From Cytidiella melzeri (Eukaryota > Basidiomycota > Agaricomycetes > Polyporales > Irpicaceae), in assembly GCA_022592445.1 (NCBI GenBank), contig JABYQR010000120.1, positions 1 to 64,000 on the forward strand: DNA of 64,000 bases, read 5' to 3'. The notes beneath the pieces were generated by a model. That model had not been told where the DNA came from, made no database searches, and was given only the letters and a program-made list of their open reading frames with translations. The translations under genes and the position numbers were made by a program. Below, piece after piece: positions 23,130 to 33,687 of the stretch. Each line of letters starts with the position of its first letter. Within the stretch, counting starts at the first letter, position 1.

Positions 23130-24997
23130 GGTGCCTTATTGGGACGGATGAGGTATTGTAGGCCAGAGGTTGGGTCAACCAGACGACAGCTGTTCGTCTT
23201 CCAGTCGATTGCGGCCTGGTGAGCTCTCATCCACTCGCGACCGAGCAAAAGATCATGGCGAAATCCCGATGTGGGCTCAAGTACATACGCAAGGAAATTC
23301 TCGCGGACTCGGCCGTCGAGGATGAGGGTCATCCGCGCAAACGCTGTGGTGGTCGTCTTACCGGCTCCAACAACCTCTCGAGGCGTGATAGAGAAGAAAT
23401 CGGCGCCAGCTGCTCGAGCAACACGACGGGTTACGTAGTTTGACGTCGCACCAGTATCGAGCAAGGCCTGCGCGGTTTGGGCACGGACTCCATGTAAATC
23501 GCGAGCTGATGGACCAAGTCGCACCGGATAAGTCGGGTTGGTCGGAGCGTCCTCGTGGACGTTCATCTCGAGGTCGTCTTCCCAGGAGGTCAAGTCGTCG
23601 TCGAAGCCATGGAGGTCCTCCGTAGTGATCTCTACGAAGTTTAAATAGAGGTCATCGTCGTCGTCGGTGAGTACTTCCTGCTGATCTCTTTCGAACGCTT
23701 CGCTGTCAGTCTCTCCGCGTAGGTGATTCAACCCCGGGATCTCGTCGTCGTCGTCGTAGTCGGTTGGCCCGAGCATCACGTCTGTCGGATTGACTGTTGC
23801 GTAAGGTGCTGGAGCTGGTTCAGGAAGAGTGTTACCACCTTCCTGTGCTTCGCCAGGCTCGTCAACTTCGTGCGCATGCATTTGCTGTGGACGCGGGGCT
23901 CCATAAGGCCTTCGCACGACGGCACGGTTAGCACTGGACTGGACCGCTGTAGACGCAGTACTGGTACGTGTACGTCTACAGTCTCGAGCGACATGACCAC
24001 GCTCATTGCAATTATAGCATCTAACGTTCGCCGACTGCTGCATTGCATCGAGGTCCATCGGAGTTGGTTCGACCGCCCTGTCCGCACCCGGAGGTGGCGC
24101 GACCGAGGTCTGTGAGAAGGGAGGTGCTACGGCTGGGAAGGGAGTGTCACGACGGGGCTTATTCTTTGCTCGCGGGTCGCGATCTGACTGGCGGTGCAAG
24201 GATCCCGAGGACCTTTGTGTCTGGCTGACAAGCTCGCTAGTGTGGGACCACTCGAGTGCAAGGTCGTACACATGAGACATATTCTGGTTGGTGTTTCCTC
24301 GCAAGGCCTCCGTGATGTACAGACGGGCCTGTTGTGGGAGTGGGGCTGTAAAATTCCACCTCCGGTCGTAGTATGTCATTTGTGTATCAGAAATCCGTGC
24401 GTCGAGGAGTTGGAACTTCTGAATGTAATCAGGCATGTTACCGCGATAGGCGAGTGCATGCATCCTAGCACGAACTTGGTCTAGGATGATTGGTGTGTCA
24501 AAACGCTGGCGAAGAAGTGCTTCAAAAGCAGTCCAGTCGTTCGGAATGGCATTTCGCTGACGCTGACTATGGTACCATGACAAAGCGAGACCATCAAAAT
24601 AGGTCGCAGCTGTTGGGACCCATAAGTCGCGGGGAACAGCCGACGCACGAACAGCGTCGAGGAAGATAGTAATCCAGTGGTTCACATTGCTGTGCGGGGA
24701 GTCAATGTTACCACTAAATCGCTGGGGAGAAACTCGAAGCGAGCCGCGACTCGCAGTGGGAGCAGCCGCGGCGGGAGCCTGAACGGTAAGTTGGGCTTGG
24801 GAAAGGGCAGTGGTTATAGACTGCTCGAACTGCTGCTGCGTAAGCAACTGCTGTTGTGCAGCCTGAACCTGATGTTGAGCATCAAGAGCCTGCTGTTGGG
24901 CTTCCTGAAGCCGAGTCGTAAGGGAAGTAATGATTTGTTCAAGCGCATCAGCTACTTCAGCGGGAAGCTGGTTTCGGAGGGTCTCAAATGGATCCAT
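23045..24997 (-). CDS. Element 1 Gag with zinc knuckle, fused to aspartic protease
   Basis: About 650 residues. An N-terminal Gln-rich helix (residues ~20-70) leads into a Ty3-type capsid domain with LSWYHSQRQRN and FEALLRQRF. A CCHC zinc knuckle C-YNCNERGHVARDC follows near residue 335, then an acidic linker. The retroviral-type protease has the active site ALLDTGATSNYV and a LLLGREWM flap-end region. The start chosen is the ATG at 24997; an upstream in-frame codon is not ATG. The frame ends at 23045, overlapping the reverse transcriptase frame by at least 85 bases in the -1 register. Confidence 0.88.
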   Translation of the reverse strand: MDPFETLRNQLPAEVADALEQIITSLTTRLQEAQQQALDAQHQVQAAQQQLLTQQQFEQSITTALSQAQLTVQAPAAAAPTASRGSLRVSPQRFSGNIDSPHSNVNHWITIFLDAVRASAVPRDLWVPTAATYFDGLALSWYHSQRQRNAIPNDWTAFEALLRQRFDTPIILDQVRARMHALAYRGNMPDYIQKFQLLDARISDTQMTYYDRRWNFTAPLPQQARLYITEALRGNTNQNMSHVYDLALEWSHTSELVSQTQRSSGSLHRQSDRDPRAKNKPRRDTPFPAVAPPFSQTSVAPPPGADRAVEPTPMDLDAMQQSANVRCYNCNERGHVARDCRRTRTSTASTAVQSSANRAVVRRPYGAPRPQQMHAHEVDEPGEAQEGGNTLPEPAPAPYATVNPTDVMLGPTDYDDDDEIPGLNHLRGETDSEAFERDQQEVLTDDDDDLYLNFVEITTEDLHGFDDDLTSWEDDLEMNVHEDAPTNPTYPVRLGPSARDLHGVRAQTAQALLDTGATSNYVTRRVARAAGADFFSITPREVVGAGKTTTTAFARMTLILDGRVRENFLAYVLEPTSGFRHDLLLGREWMRAHQAAIDWKTNSCRLVDPTSGLQYLIRPNKAPCLSCTPSAIARRHVLRIVFTTSLGLQP

Positions 24998-25235
24998 TCT
25001 GCACGTATGTACCAAAGAAAATACAACTGCGCGCGCGACAGCGGTACGTCGGAGTGCGGTGATACTCCCTGTAATTCGGAGGGGTTAAAAACAGTGTCGA
25101 CAAATTAAGGCCTGATGTTTGAGCGGTACCTTAGTACTACTCCGCGGCGTCACGGTGACTGTAACAGGAGCTCGAGTAACAAAAACTGTAAGAGAACGGA
25201 CGTGCGAGGTTAGCTAGACCCCACACTTGATCAAG

Positions 25236-25477
25236 TGTGGTTTCACCCACTTCTGACGAAGGTCGGTCGTATTGCGGAGAAATGGGCGAGAGAATTCTGC
25301 CTCTCGTCGTTCGTATTTCCGGTACTTAAATACACTTCGATAAGTACAGGAGTCATAACTGAAACAAAAGGATCGATGAGTCACTTATAGTACAATAATC
25401 GAACACAACAATAATCGAGTCAGGTAATCGAAAGAACAAAGTAATCGGCCGAACCTGAATAAGCTAATCGTACAACA
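25236..25477 (-). repeat. 5' LTR of element 1
   Basis: Identical to the copy at 19802-20043. In element orientation it ends ACCACA, directly followed by CTTGATCAAG. This forms a perfect 20-base dyad across the LTR edge (25221-25240). A standard tRNA primer site starting TGG is not at the edge itself; the closest is TGGGGTC, a dozen bases further in. Confidence 0.93.
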
Positions 25478-26083
25478 CGTCGTCAACGTCGACGACGAGC
25501 TTTCACGTGTCAGTAGCCAAATGCACCGCGCAAAATTTGCGAATTGTTCGGCGGCAGTGAGTTGCTCATCCAATTTTCGGTAAGGTACACAGGCTGACGA
25601 CGACACCTCCGGGTCTGTCTCATCGCCAGTCTAATTCGTACTCACTGGTGTTTGACGGGCGCATCCTTGAGGGCCCGTGCCAAGCTCGAAAAGTTAAGCT
25701 GTGCCCGGCTTGCGCTTGGCGAGTGAATGTATGCTGTTGCCCTGCGCGTAGGCTTTCAGGTCGCCCAGTCCTGTGGATCAGACATACTGTCATCAGGAGT
25801 TGTTGTTTGCAAAAATGCTACTTGCCTACAATCAGCAGGCAGGCGTATAGACTATATGCGAGTCTGTTTTGGTCGAGCTCGAGAGACAAAATGCCGGCGC
25901 ATCGGTGCAGTGGACGAAGAGGAAAGGGATTCGGGAGCGGCCTTGTGGCGTGGGAGGGCAAAGTTGCTCGTGAATGACGGGCGCCAGACGTCGCGTCGCC
26001 TACTGAGTACACTACTAGTACTAGTAGTAATTCTTCAAGTAGTGTTTGTAGTAATCCCACACTATCGTACCCGACAGCATACG
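25478..26083. other. Intergenic, between element 1 and PEX19
   Basis: No gene supported. A low-complexity CTACTAGTACTAGTAGTA tract at about 26010-26027 lies 60 bases upstream of the PEX19 start. Confidence 0.4.
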
Positions 26084-27320
26084 ATGTCTACACCTCAATC
26101 CAAACGACCAGCAGCCGTAGATGAAGACGTAGACGATCTTGATGGTAATGCTCAAATCGTGAACCACTTTGCGTGCTGATATACGATGCATAGACGTCCT
26201 GGAGCAATTCGCTCCTTCTCAGAAACCCTCTGGTACCGCTTCATCACACACGGCTGCGAACTCCGTGGCCGTCGACGCCAACAAAGAGAAATCTGCTCCA
26301 GCCAACGCAACCCGTAAACCACCCGCAAGTCTCGAGGACCTCGATGTAGGCGAGGACTTTGCCCGAGAGCTCGCAGAGGGTATGGCGGCCCTCATGCGAG
26401 AGATTGCTGCAGAGGCAGGCGACAAGCCCGAAGAAAACATAACGGGGACGAAAACGCCAGCGTCGAAGGACGAGTTGGAGAGGGAGGCGAATTTCAGGAA
26501 GGCTTGGGAGAATATGTTGGTGGATGGTATGAATGGCGCGTTGGATATCGATGACTTCGGTGTCACGGGGAAGGGAAAGGCACCTGCGAAGCCTGGAGAA
26601 GGGTCCAAAGCAGAGGTGCCGGAGGATAGCTTCCAGGCCAGTATACGGAAGGCGATGGACAAACTGAAGGAGAGCGATTCCTCGCTACAGGTGCGTGGCC
26701 CTCGATACCTCAAACTTCCGCAGACATACAACTACTGACACGTAACAATTAGACCGATGCAGCTTCTGGAGGTGACCCGCTAGATACTCTCCTGTCTCAA
26801 CTCGGCGAAGGTGGTGAGGAAACAGAAGAGCAGATACAAGGACTACTAGAGTCAATGATGGCGCAGCTCATGAGCAAAGAGGTTCTATACGAGCCTTTGA
26901 AAGAGCTCAATGAAAAGGTCAGATTTCCATCATTCGTCTTTCTTTGTCGCGAATCTCACCCCAAACATGTGTGCTTCAGTTTCCTGCATACATGAGAGAC
27001 AACGCCGAGAAGCTGAGCGCGGAAGACAAGCAACGACATGAATCGCAATCACGGATCGTGACAGAAGTGCTGGCTATCTATGACGATCCAAAATATGATC
27101 CTGATAATCAGGAGCAAGGCGTGAAGGTCGTCACGTTGATGAACACCGTATGTCTGTCTTGACATTCTGCCTATGCCTTCGCCGTGATGACTCACATGTG
27201 CTGGGTTAGATGCAAACATTAGGATCACCCCCGGCGGAGATCATGGGCCCTCTACCGCCAGGGATGGAACTTGGAAAAGACGGTATGCCTCAGCTTCCAG
27301 ACAGTTGTGTTATTGTATGA
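26084..27320 (+). CDS. PEX19: Peroxisomal biogenesis factor 19 (PEX19)
   Basis: Cytosolic chaperone and import receptor for peroxisomal membrane proteins, docking on PEX3. The N-terminus is acidic (VDEDVDDLDDVLEQF, joined across the first intron at 26145-26193). A helical middle follows (LEDLDVGEDFARELAEGMAALM, FRKAWENMLVDGMNG). The conserved C-terminal domain has LLESMMAQLMSKEVLYEPLKE and FPAYMRDN. It ends CVIV, a CaaX farnesylation box as in known PEX19 proteins. About five short introns, all joining in frame; length about 320 residues is normal for fungi. No PEX3 or other peroxin is nearby. Confidence 0.95.
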
Positions 27321-27816
27321 ACAGGCGTCGATTCCGGAGACGAGGAAGACAAGAAAGTAACGGTGTATTATACCACGCGAAATTCGGTTTTAGATGATGT
27401 ATGTCGGGAGTAACGAGTTTCATAGGCATTAGACATACAATATCTCCTCTTAGCACCATGGATGGCCATGGTATCAAGTCCGGACGCGCGTACGGCTACT
27501 CAAGCTATGTTACATGACAGGTGAACTTGAACACCAAATTTGGTAGTGAGTAGCTGTAACTTGGCTTAGCAATATATTCCGACACTCTCGAAACCTTGTC
27601 CTCGACCTCCACGTAGCCCTTTATATTCTATGATTCCTACGCACTTTTTAGGTTCCGTCCTGGACTCTTGCGCTGAAGCTAGTATAGCTAGGCTTGGGTA
27701 CTGATGATGGTCAGACCGAGTCACAAAAACAATGTTGTTGGCGCCGCCGTTGCACCAATCGAAATAGCTCGCCATCTTGTGACTGTACTACCACGGCAGG
27801 CGAAGTTTAGGGTGAC
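27321..27816. other. Intergenic, PEX19 3' side and MFS promoter
   Basis: Nothing recognisable; short opposite-strand frames have no motif or splice support. Confidence 0.4.
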
Positions 27817-30304
27817 ATGTCGGCTTTGAACGTGGTCAACCACTCGAGTGCTGATTTGGCAGTGGTTGACCGACCGACTCCAACCAGCTCGTCCGGTTCT
27901 AAAGGCCCCCTTGCAGTTACACTTCATGGACCTTCTTTGCCGAGGACCACAAGTAGGACAAGTACGAGGGTTGTAGGCACCAGCAGCAATGTCCAGCATG
28001 TAACCATCATACGTCAAGAGAAGTTCGACGAGATGTCGAGGGCCAGGATTGTGTTGATTCTGTTCAGGTGGGTCGGTCGTGTGCAATACTAGATAATTAC
28101 TGGAGGCTGACCGCAAACTTTGATCATGAGCGTAGTTTAGGGTTGTGTACGTTCCTATATGCCATAGGTGAGCACGAGCTTCTTTGGTCGACTACATTGT
28201 GTCTAATAACGCGTCTTGGGTACATACTACAGACCAGACTATTGTGGCGACGGCAGTATCAAGCGTTGGAGCCGGTGTCAAAGCTAAAGGATCCCTTACC
28301 TGGATATCGACGTCGTATTTGTTGACTACCACTGTTTTCCAGCCGTTGACGGGCCGTCTTTCGGTGAGTAGCTTCAATTCGGACTTGAAAGCTCATTCGC
28401 TCACACTGGGGCATACGCTCGTCAGGACGTGGTTGGAACGAAACGCATGCTGGTCTGTGAAGTCTGGGTGTTCATATTTGGAAACATTGTCGCGGGGACT
28501 GCACATAATCTCACTCAGTTGGTCGCTGGTCGGCTCATAAGTGGTGTCGGAGCGGCGGGGCTCTTGTCCCTGTGCACCATTGTGGTGTCTCGTGAGCTAC
28601 TCGGTCGTTCATTTGATTAGCAACGACGCTGAGTTACAGCCCTTCATTTGCAGAACTCACCCAAGAAAGGCAGCGTAGCTCCTACTTGAACTTCATCAAC
28701 GGAGTGTTTATAGTTGCCGATTCTCTTGGTCCTGTTATTGGCGGAAGCCTTGCAAAGTCAGGTCATTGGAGATGGATGTAAGACGTTTTTGCGTTCTCGC
28801 CAAGCTCTCATATGTTGACGGAGTTCATAGATTCTTGCTTAACGCACCTATTGGTCCTCTCAGTAAGTCGTTCTGATTCAGTTGTGTCACATACTTTGTC
28901 AACTCGGCAATGGAATATCCAGTTACAGCTATCTTCATATACGCTGTATATATCCCTCATCCCTCCTCTCACATTAGCATCAGGTCCGCCATGCGTACAC
29001 TCGACTTGCTCGGCATGGGTTTCCTAGTAACATGGCTCACTTTGCTCATCGTTGCCCTTAACCTCGGCGGTGATGCATACGCTTGGAGTTCTCCTGTCAT
29101 CATTGGTCTATTTGCAGGTACAGCATCTGCATTTGTCGCGTTCGTCGTGGCAGAAAAGTACGCTACCAAACCCGTTGTCCCTCTCGGCCTGTACGCGAAA
29201 TGGGCGTCGCGCAATGTCCCCATTATGACTGTGACAAGAGCGCTGTTGTTCTTCCACCTGTTTGCTTCGGTACGCGTTCCACTTCACCGCTTGCCTACTG
29301 GCGTAGCTCAAGTTATCGTTTTGTGAAGACCTTCTATATACCCAGTGAGCACTGTTCCTGTGCATGTTAATCTTCCGATTTTGCCGTTCATATCTGTCTA
29401 GTCTTCCTACAGGTGACGGGAAAGTCCAATATCGTAGCAGCAGCCTTGATCATACCCTTTCTGTGCACTGCTGCAATTTCCAGCACACTAGGAAGCCAGT
29501 TTGTCGCGAGACTGCACATCGTGCGACCACCATTCCTCGTAGGACTGGCTATCCTTCCGATCGGAATGGTACGAATCAATCATGAGTATTACAGTAGTAT
29601 GCAGTTTGGAAACTGATAACCTCAGTGAACAGGGCTTGGTATCAACCCTGGACCAACACAGCTCGATAGGCAAGCTCATAGGTTACACAATCATCTGTGG
29701 CATCGGATTCGGATCGGTCAGCCGTACTTCAACATCTTTTACACGAAAGACTCTAACCGTCATCATTCATTTTACCCTAGGGGACCGTCACGAGTGTGAT
29801 AATCCCGCAAGCCGGTGTTGACAAAGAACTTCTACCCACTGTCACCGCAGTGATCTCCGCCACACCGAACTTGGGCGGTGCACTGGGTGTAGGTATCATC
29901 GGGACCAGTAAGCCGCAACGTTACCATTTTCTCTTAAGAAAGATGACACGCATGACCACAAAAACCTAGTCATCAACAACCAATTTCGCCACAAGCTAAC
30001 CAGCTTAATCGGTCAAGCACACGTCCCTGCGAACATCAACGATGCAGTCACCGCCGCCATGATTCCTGCCATCCACAGTGAGGTTGTTGCCGCGTACGTG
30101 GATGCGTTCCGGTTAGGTTTTCGCATTCTGGCTGGGATTGCCGTGTTCCAATTTGTGCTGTGCACGGCACTGGCACCGGTGGTCCTGACGGATGGTACGC
30201 CAGCAATGCAGAATGAGGAGTATCGGCTGGAGGAAAAGCCTATTCGAGGTGAAAACCAGGTGCGTGTTGAAGTGGAAGAAAGGGCTGCAGAGGTTCAGAT
30301 GTGA
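27817..30304 (+). CDS. MFS exporter, DHA2 (14-helix drug:H+ antiporter) type
   Basis: Plasma-membrane efflux pump using the proton gradient to expel toxic or secondary metabolites. A Ser/Thr-rich cytosolic N-terminus (~75 residues) precedes helix 1, RIVLILFSLGLCTFLYAIDQTIVATAV, whose DQTIVATA is the DHA motif (shown here in part: LYAIDQTIVATAV). The A-motif-like GRLSDVVGTKRML is made by splicing at about 28362/28424. Motif C-like GPVIGGSLAKSGHWRW follows helix 5. Later helices include LDLLGMGFLVTWLTLLIVAL and AVISATPNLGGALGVGIIG. Many short introns. The ATG at 27817 was chosen because the frame runs into helix 1. No cluster partner sits beside it. Confidence 0.9.
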
Positions 30305-30628
30305 AATGGGCGTTGTGACAAGGACGACATGTTCGTTCAGGCACTCTGATCTCGACCACGTACATGTGGTCTGGTCGTGAAAATATACCTTTAGGAGATG
30401 TAGATTGCATTTTTTCTAGTATACGTGTTGTACGTAGATGACTTGTAGATATCCTGGTTTGAAAAGTGCCTCGGTACCAGAATAGATATATGATGAGTGC
30501 GTGGTAGCAACAAAACATGTCGAGAGTGTGCAAGGTACTAGAAGAGATCACTGTTGCTACAATAGGAAAAGCAGAAAAAAACTGGGAGTCGTGATGCGTC
30601 GTGAATGAATAAATTACTGAGTGCTAGT
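30305..30628. other. Intergenic between convergent MFS and TMEM184-type genes
   Basis: 324 bases with no gene. AT-rich terminator/poly(A)-like text (AAAATATACC, AATAAATT) serves both 3' ends. Confidence 0.4.
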
Positions 30629-33115
30629 TTATGCCCAAGGATTATCTTCGTGAGAAATATACTCATCCACAACAACGCGTGCGTGTACAGGGGGAGTGGT
30701 CGCGATCGTAGTAGCCATATCTTCCACAGCGACCGCCTCGGCTTCAGTGACTTCGTCGACGTCGTCGCCCACTGTGAACGGCGTCGCCTCCCCACCACCA
30801 TCCTCAATCTCAACTTCGCCTTCTTTGTGTCCCTCGATGTCATCGACGACATAGCCCCGGCGATACACCTTACGCAGGCCTGCCGGTTCTCCTTTCCGTC
30901 GGTCGTGCGTCGACTCTTCTTGACCAGCGTCTGAATCCTCGACTATCAGATCGACCGCGTCGGGCGGGAGGATGGGGCGGTCACTGTCTCTACGGGGTGT
31001 CGGGGGAGGACGATCTCGGGGACTGCTAGGAGAAGATCCAGACGGCGAGCCGGTGGCAGACATATTCCGACCTTGGTTGGACAAAGTCCGTATTCGAGGA
31101 GTGCGCAACGGAGAACTGCGACCACCAAGCTTTGTCCAGCCGAGGCGAACATCACCATTGCTATTGTCCACGTTGCGATCTTGCTCTTTATCAATGACAG
31201 CCTCTCGTATGGGTCCGCCGGCAGAGAGCTTGACTTTGCTCTTGCCTTTGCTGCTGTTGGAAGTATCGGAGTCGTGTCGCATACGGGACGATGGACGTTG
31301 TGTATTCTCTGTCGCACCGTAGCCCTGCTTCGAGTTGTGTGCTATTCGATTTGGGCCGAGTATCGGTGAGAAATATACGCCACGCTCGTCTCGTAGAATC
31401 CTCTCTTCTTCGACCCAAATCCGCAAGCGCGCATCCTCCGAGCTAACATCGATCACAGGGTAGTTATAGTCTCCAAAGATATATCGCCTGCTTTCCGAAA
31501 ACAATTCTTCATCCGCCGGGTCCACTTCTCCGAACGGTAAATCCAAACCAGGGTCACTAGGCTCGAAGAGATCAAAGATGTTTTCGTCTCTATCTGGAGG
31601 GGATCGCAGGTCAGGAGCAAGATGCACAACAGCGTCGGCTTGATTGGGCAAAAGTGGAGCATAAACCTCCTCTCCCTGGTCCGACTGGCGAGTGATACCT
31701 TCGATAATCCTGTTCACCCTCCTCTCCGTCTTTCCAGGGGGTTGTGTAGCCGGCGTCGCTTGCGGCAGCCAGTACTTGCCCTTCCCTCCTTGAGTGTAAC
31801 GCAGACCCGCTCGTATACGTCTGTCGCGGCCGGCACCTTGGTGTATGAATCCTTCGCTAGACTCAAATTCACGGTAGTCCATGCCCTCGCCGCGGAGCGT
31901 GGCCTTCGTATCTTCGACAACATCCTTCAACCCGAAGGCGTCGCGGAAAGCGTATGCCATTGGCATTCGAGCAACGGATTTGGCATGTTTGTCAACGAAG
32001 TCATTTGTCGAGAACGCGTATTGATGTGCGATGGCGAAGAAAGGCATCTCGATACAGACCAGAGCATCTGTGAGAGCCAGTGATATGTGCTCGTTATCTG
32101 TGTATGGACCAAGCTTGGTGATGACGCCGGCAGCGACAAGGATGGCGATGAAGATGCTCTGCCAGAACGAGAAGAATAGGATTCCTTTCACGCACAAGAA
32201 CTTGGGCATAGGTCTGCATTGATTGAATTAGTGTGATCATCCACAACATGAGCCGGTGTCTCAAATAGCACGCACCTGAATGGTTTGAGGTCATCATTCA
32301 CACATACCCAGAGCATAGCCAGACAGTATAGAGCCATACATATACTGAGGTTGTATATTATACTGACATAAAGATAGCCAGAGTTTGCGCGTAGGTCACC
32401 TTCGTTGTATTTACCAGTTGCTTTGAGGATGATGGTGACAATGGCAAGGATAGGCTTTATCTGCACATATTCTGGGAAAAAGGTATTGAGCATTGTCCAG
32501 AGGTGAGAGATGACACAACGCACGGATGATGCCACGTTTGAGAAATAGGAATGTGTATGGGTCGCTCACGTCGATCTCCTTCCTGAAGAAGTTACCGGGG
32601 AAGAGAGGGTGTTTCGGTGGTCGGCCGTGTAGTGTCATGATGAGAGAACGCTCTCCTCCAAGATATGCGATGAGAAGATCGAAGAAACAATATATAACAA
32701 ATGCCTAGCAAAAATGTGAGTTGAACGGTGATGTCATCGTGCAGAGTACCCTTGAACCGTACTGCGGGAGCCGCAGTCATATATTGACACACACCTCGTA
32801 TACATCCCGCACCGCGTCAATGAAGAATGCTGCTTCGAGAGAGAACAGAGAGATGAGGGATGCAATTGCGTATAGAGGAACCATGACCATGATTCGGATA
32901 ACCATCCTGGTGAACGGTTGATTAATATTGGAGAGGAGCAGCTACAAATGTACACACCTTTGCAGCCTTGGTTTCCGATAGTTTCTAAGGTGCAGGAAGA
33001 TTGATGTCATGGATACTACAGTCGCAATTGCAGTTGAGATCCCGGCAAGTAGCAACACAGGCAGCGGGAGATGGGATCCCGAACCAGAGCCCGGAAGTAT
33101 GCTGGACATCCCCAT
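30629..33115 (-). CDS. TMEM184/DUF300 (organic solute transporter Ost-alpha-like) membrane protein
   Basis: Seven-helix membrane protein of the TMEM184/Ost-alpha family, with a long cytosolic tail. Helices seen are LPVLLLAGISTAIATVVSM, VMVPLYAIASLISLFSL, YEAFVIYCFFDLLIAYLGG, VQIKPILAIVTIIL, YLYVSIIYNLSICMALYCL, ILFFSFWQSIFIAILVAAG and LVCIEMPFFAIAHQYAFS. The family block R-x-YEAFVIYCFFDLL followed by GGERSL is clear. After helix 7 lies a tail of about 430 residues, rich in Ser/Pro/Asp and probably disordered. Several short introns are in the N-terminal half. ATG 33115 (MGMSSILPG) is used; the upstream in-frame codon is GTG. Retrotransposon 2 sits 192 bases upstream of this start. Yeast and human relatives are linked to vacuole/endosome function, but the role here is inferred. 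Confidence 0.85.
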
Positions 33116-33307
33116 GATGTCTTCGAAGGGAACCAGAGCAAGCCAGAGACCCTGCGACACTCGGAATGCCCGTCGTAGCTGTGGTGGTAGATGGTCAAGA
33201 GTCGAGAGTAGACCTCCCGCGGCGAGTCTCTAGCTAACGGCAAGCTGCGCGGCGCCACAAAGCCCTACGTCACGTGGTTGCGTTTCTTGCGGACCGTCAT
33301 CCCGAAG

Positions 33308-33575
33308 TGTAACGCTGACGAATCCGAATGTGGACTCGTTCGCGAACACGAGAACTTTCGAGTGGCAAGTGACAGGAATAAAGACTGCTTATTGCCTAGA
33401 GACGAAAGCTGCTGGTCTGAGTACTACAAGGGAGTATATATGCTATGTAGACGAGGACCAAGCAGGACCAAAGGAATAGTCAAATGTTTTAAATATAGAC
33501 GATAAGTGGTTGTCGGGATGGATGCGGAAGCCGAGGAATCTAAGAGGAATCGGATATCCAGTCCGATGCGTCACA
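33308..33575 (-). repeat. 3' LTR of element 2
   Basis: 268 bp, identical by eye to 41595-41862. Purine-rich CCGGAGGGCGTA (minus strand) directly precedes it and is the likely polypurine tract. Confidence 0.94.
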
Positions 33576-33687
33576 TACGCCCTCCGGATATTATGCAATA
33601 ATATCCTAAAAGGTAAGTGTTTTTGGGTTAGGTTCGAGAAAGGAAAGGCGCCGTGGTGATGTTTTTCTTGTTATTATTTTTTCTTGT

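Larger units (their letters stand above)
19802..25477 (-). mobile_element. Ty3/gypsy LTR retrotransposon 1 (5676 bp), frameshifted
   Basis: Bounded by two 242-bp LTRs that look identical and begin TGT / end ACA, flanked by a 4-bp duplication CGTC (19798-19801 and 25478-25481). The order gag, protease, reverse transcriptase, RNase H, integrase on the minus strand is Ty3/gypsy type. A polypurine tract (AACAAGGGGGTAG on the minus strand) abuts the 3' LTR at 20044. Identical LTRs indicate a recent insertion, yet one base is missing in the RT near 22628-22637. It lies between the repeat membrane protein and PEX19 and interrupts no gene I can see. Confidence 0.95.
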
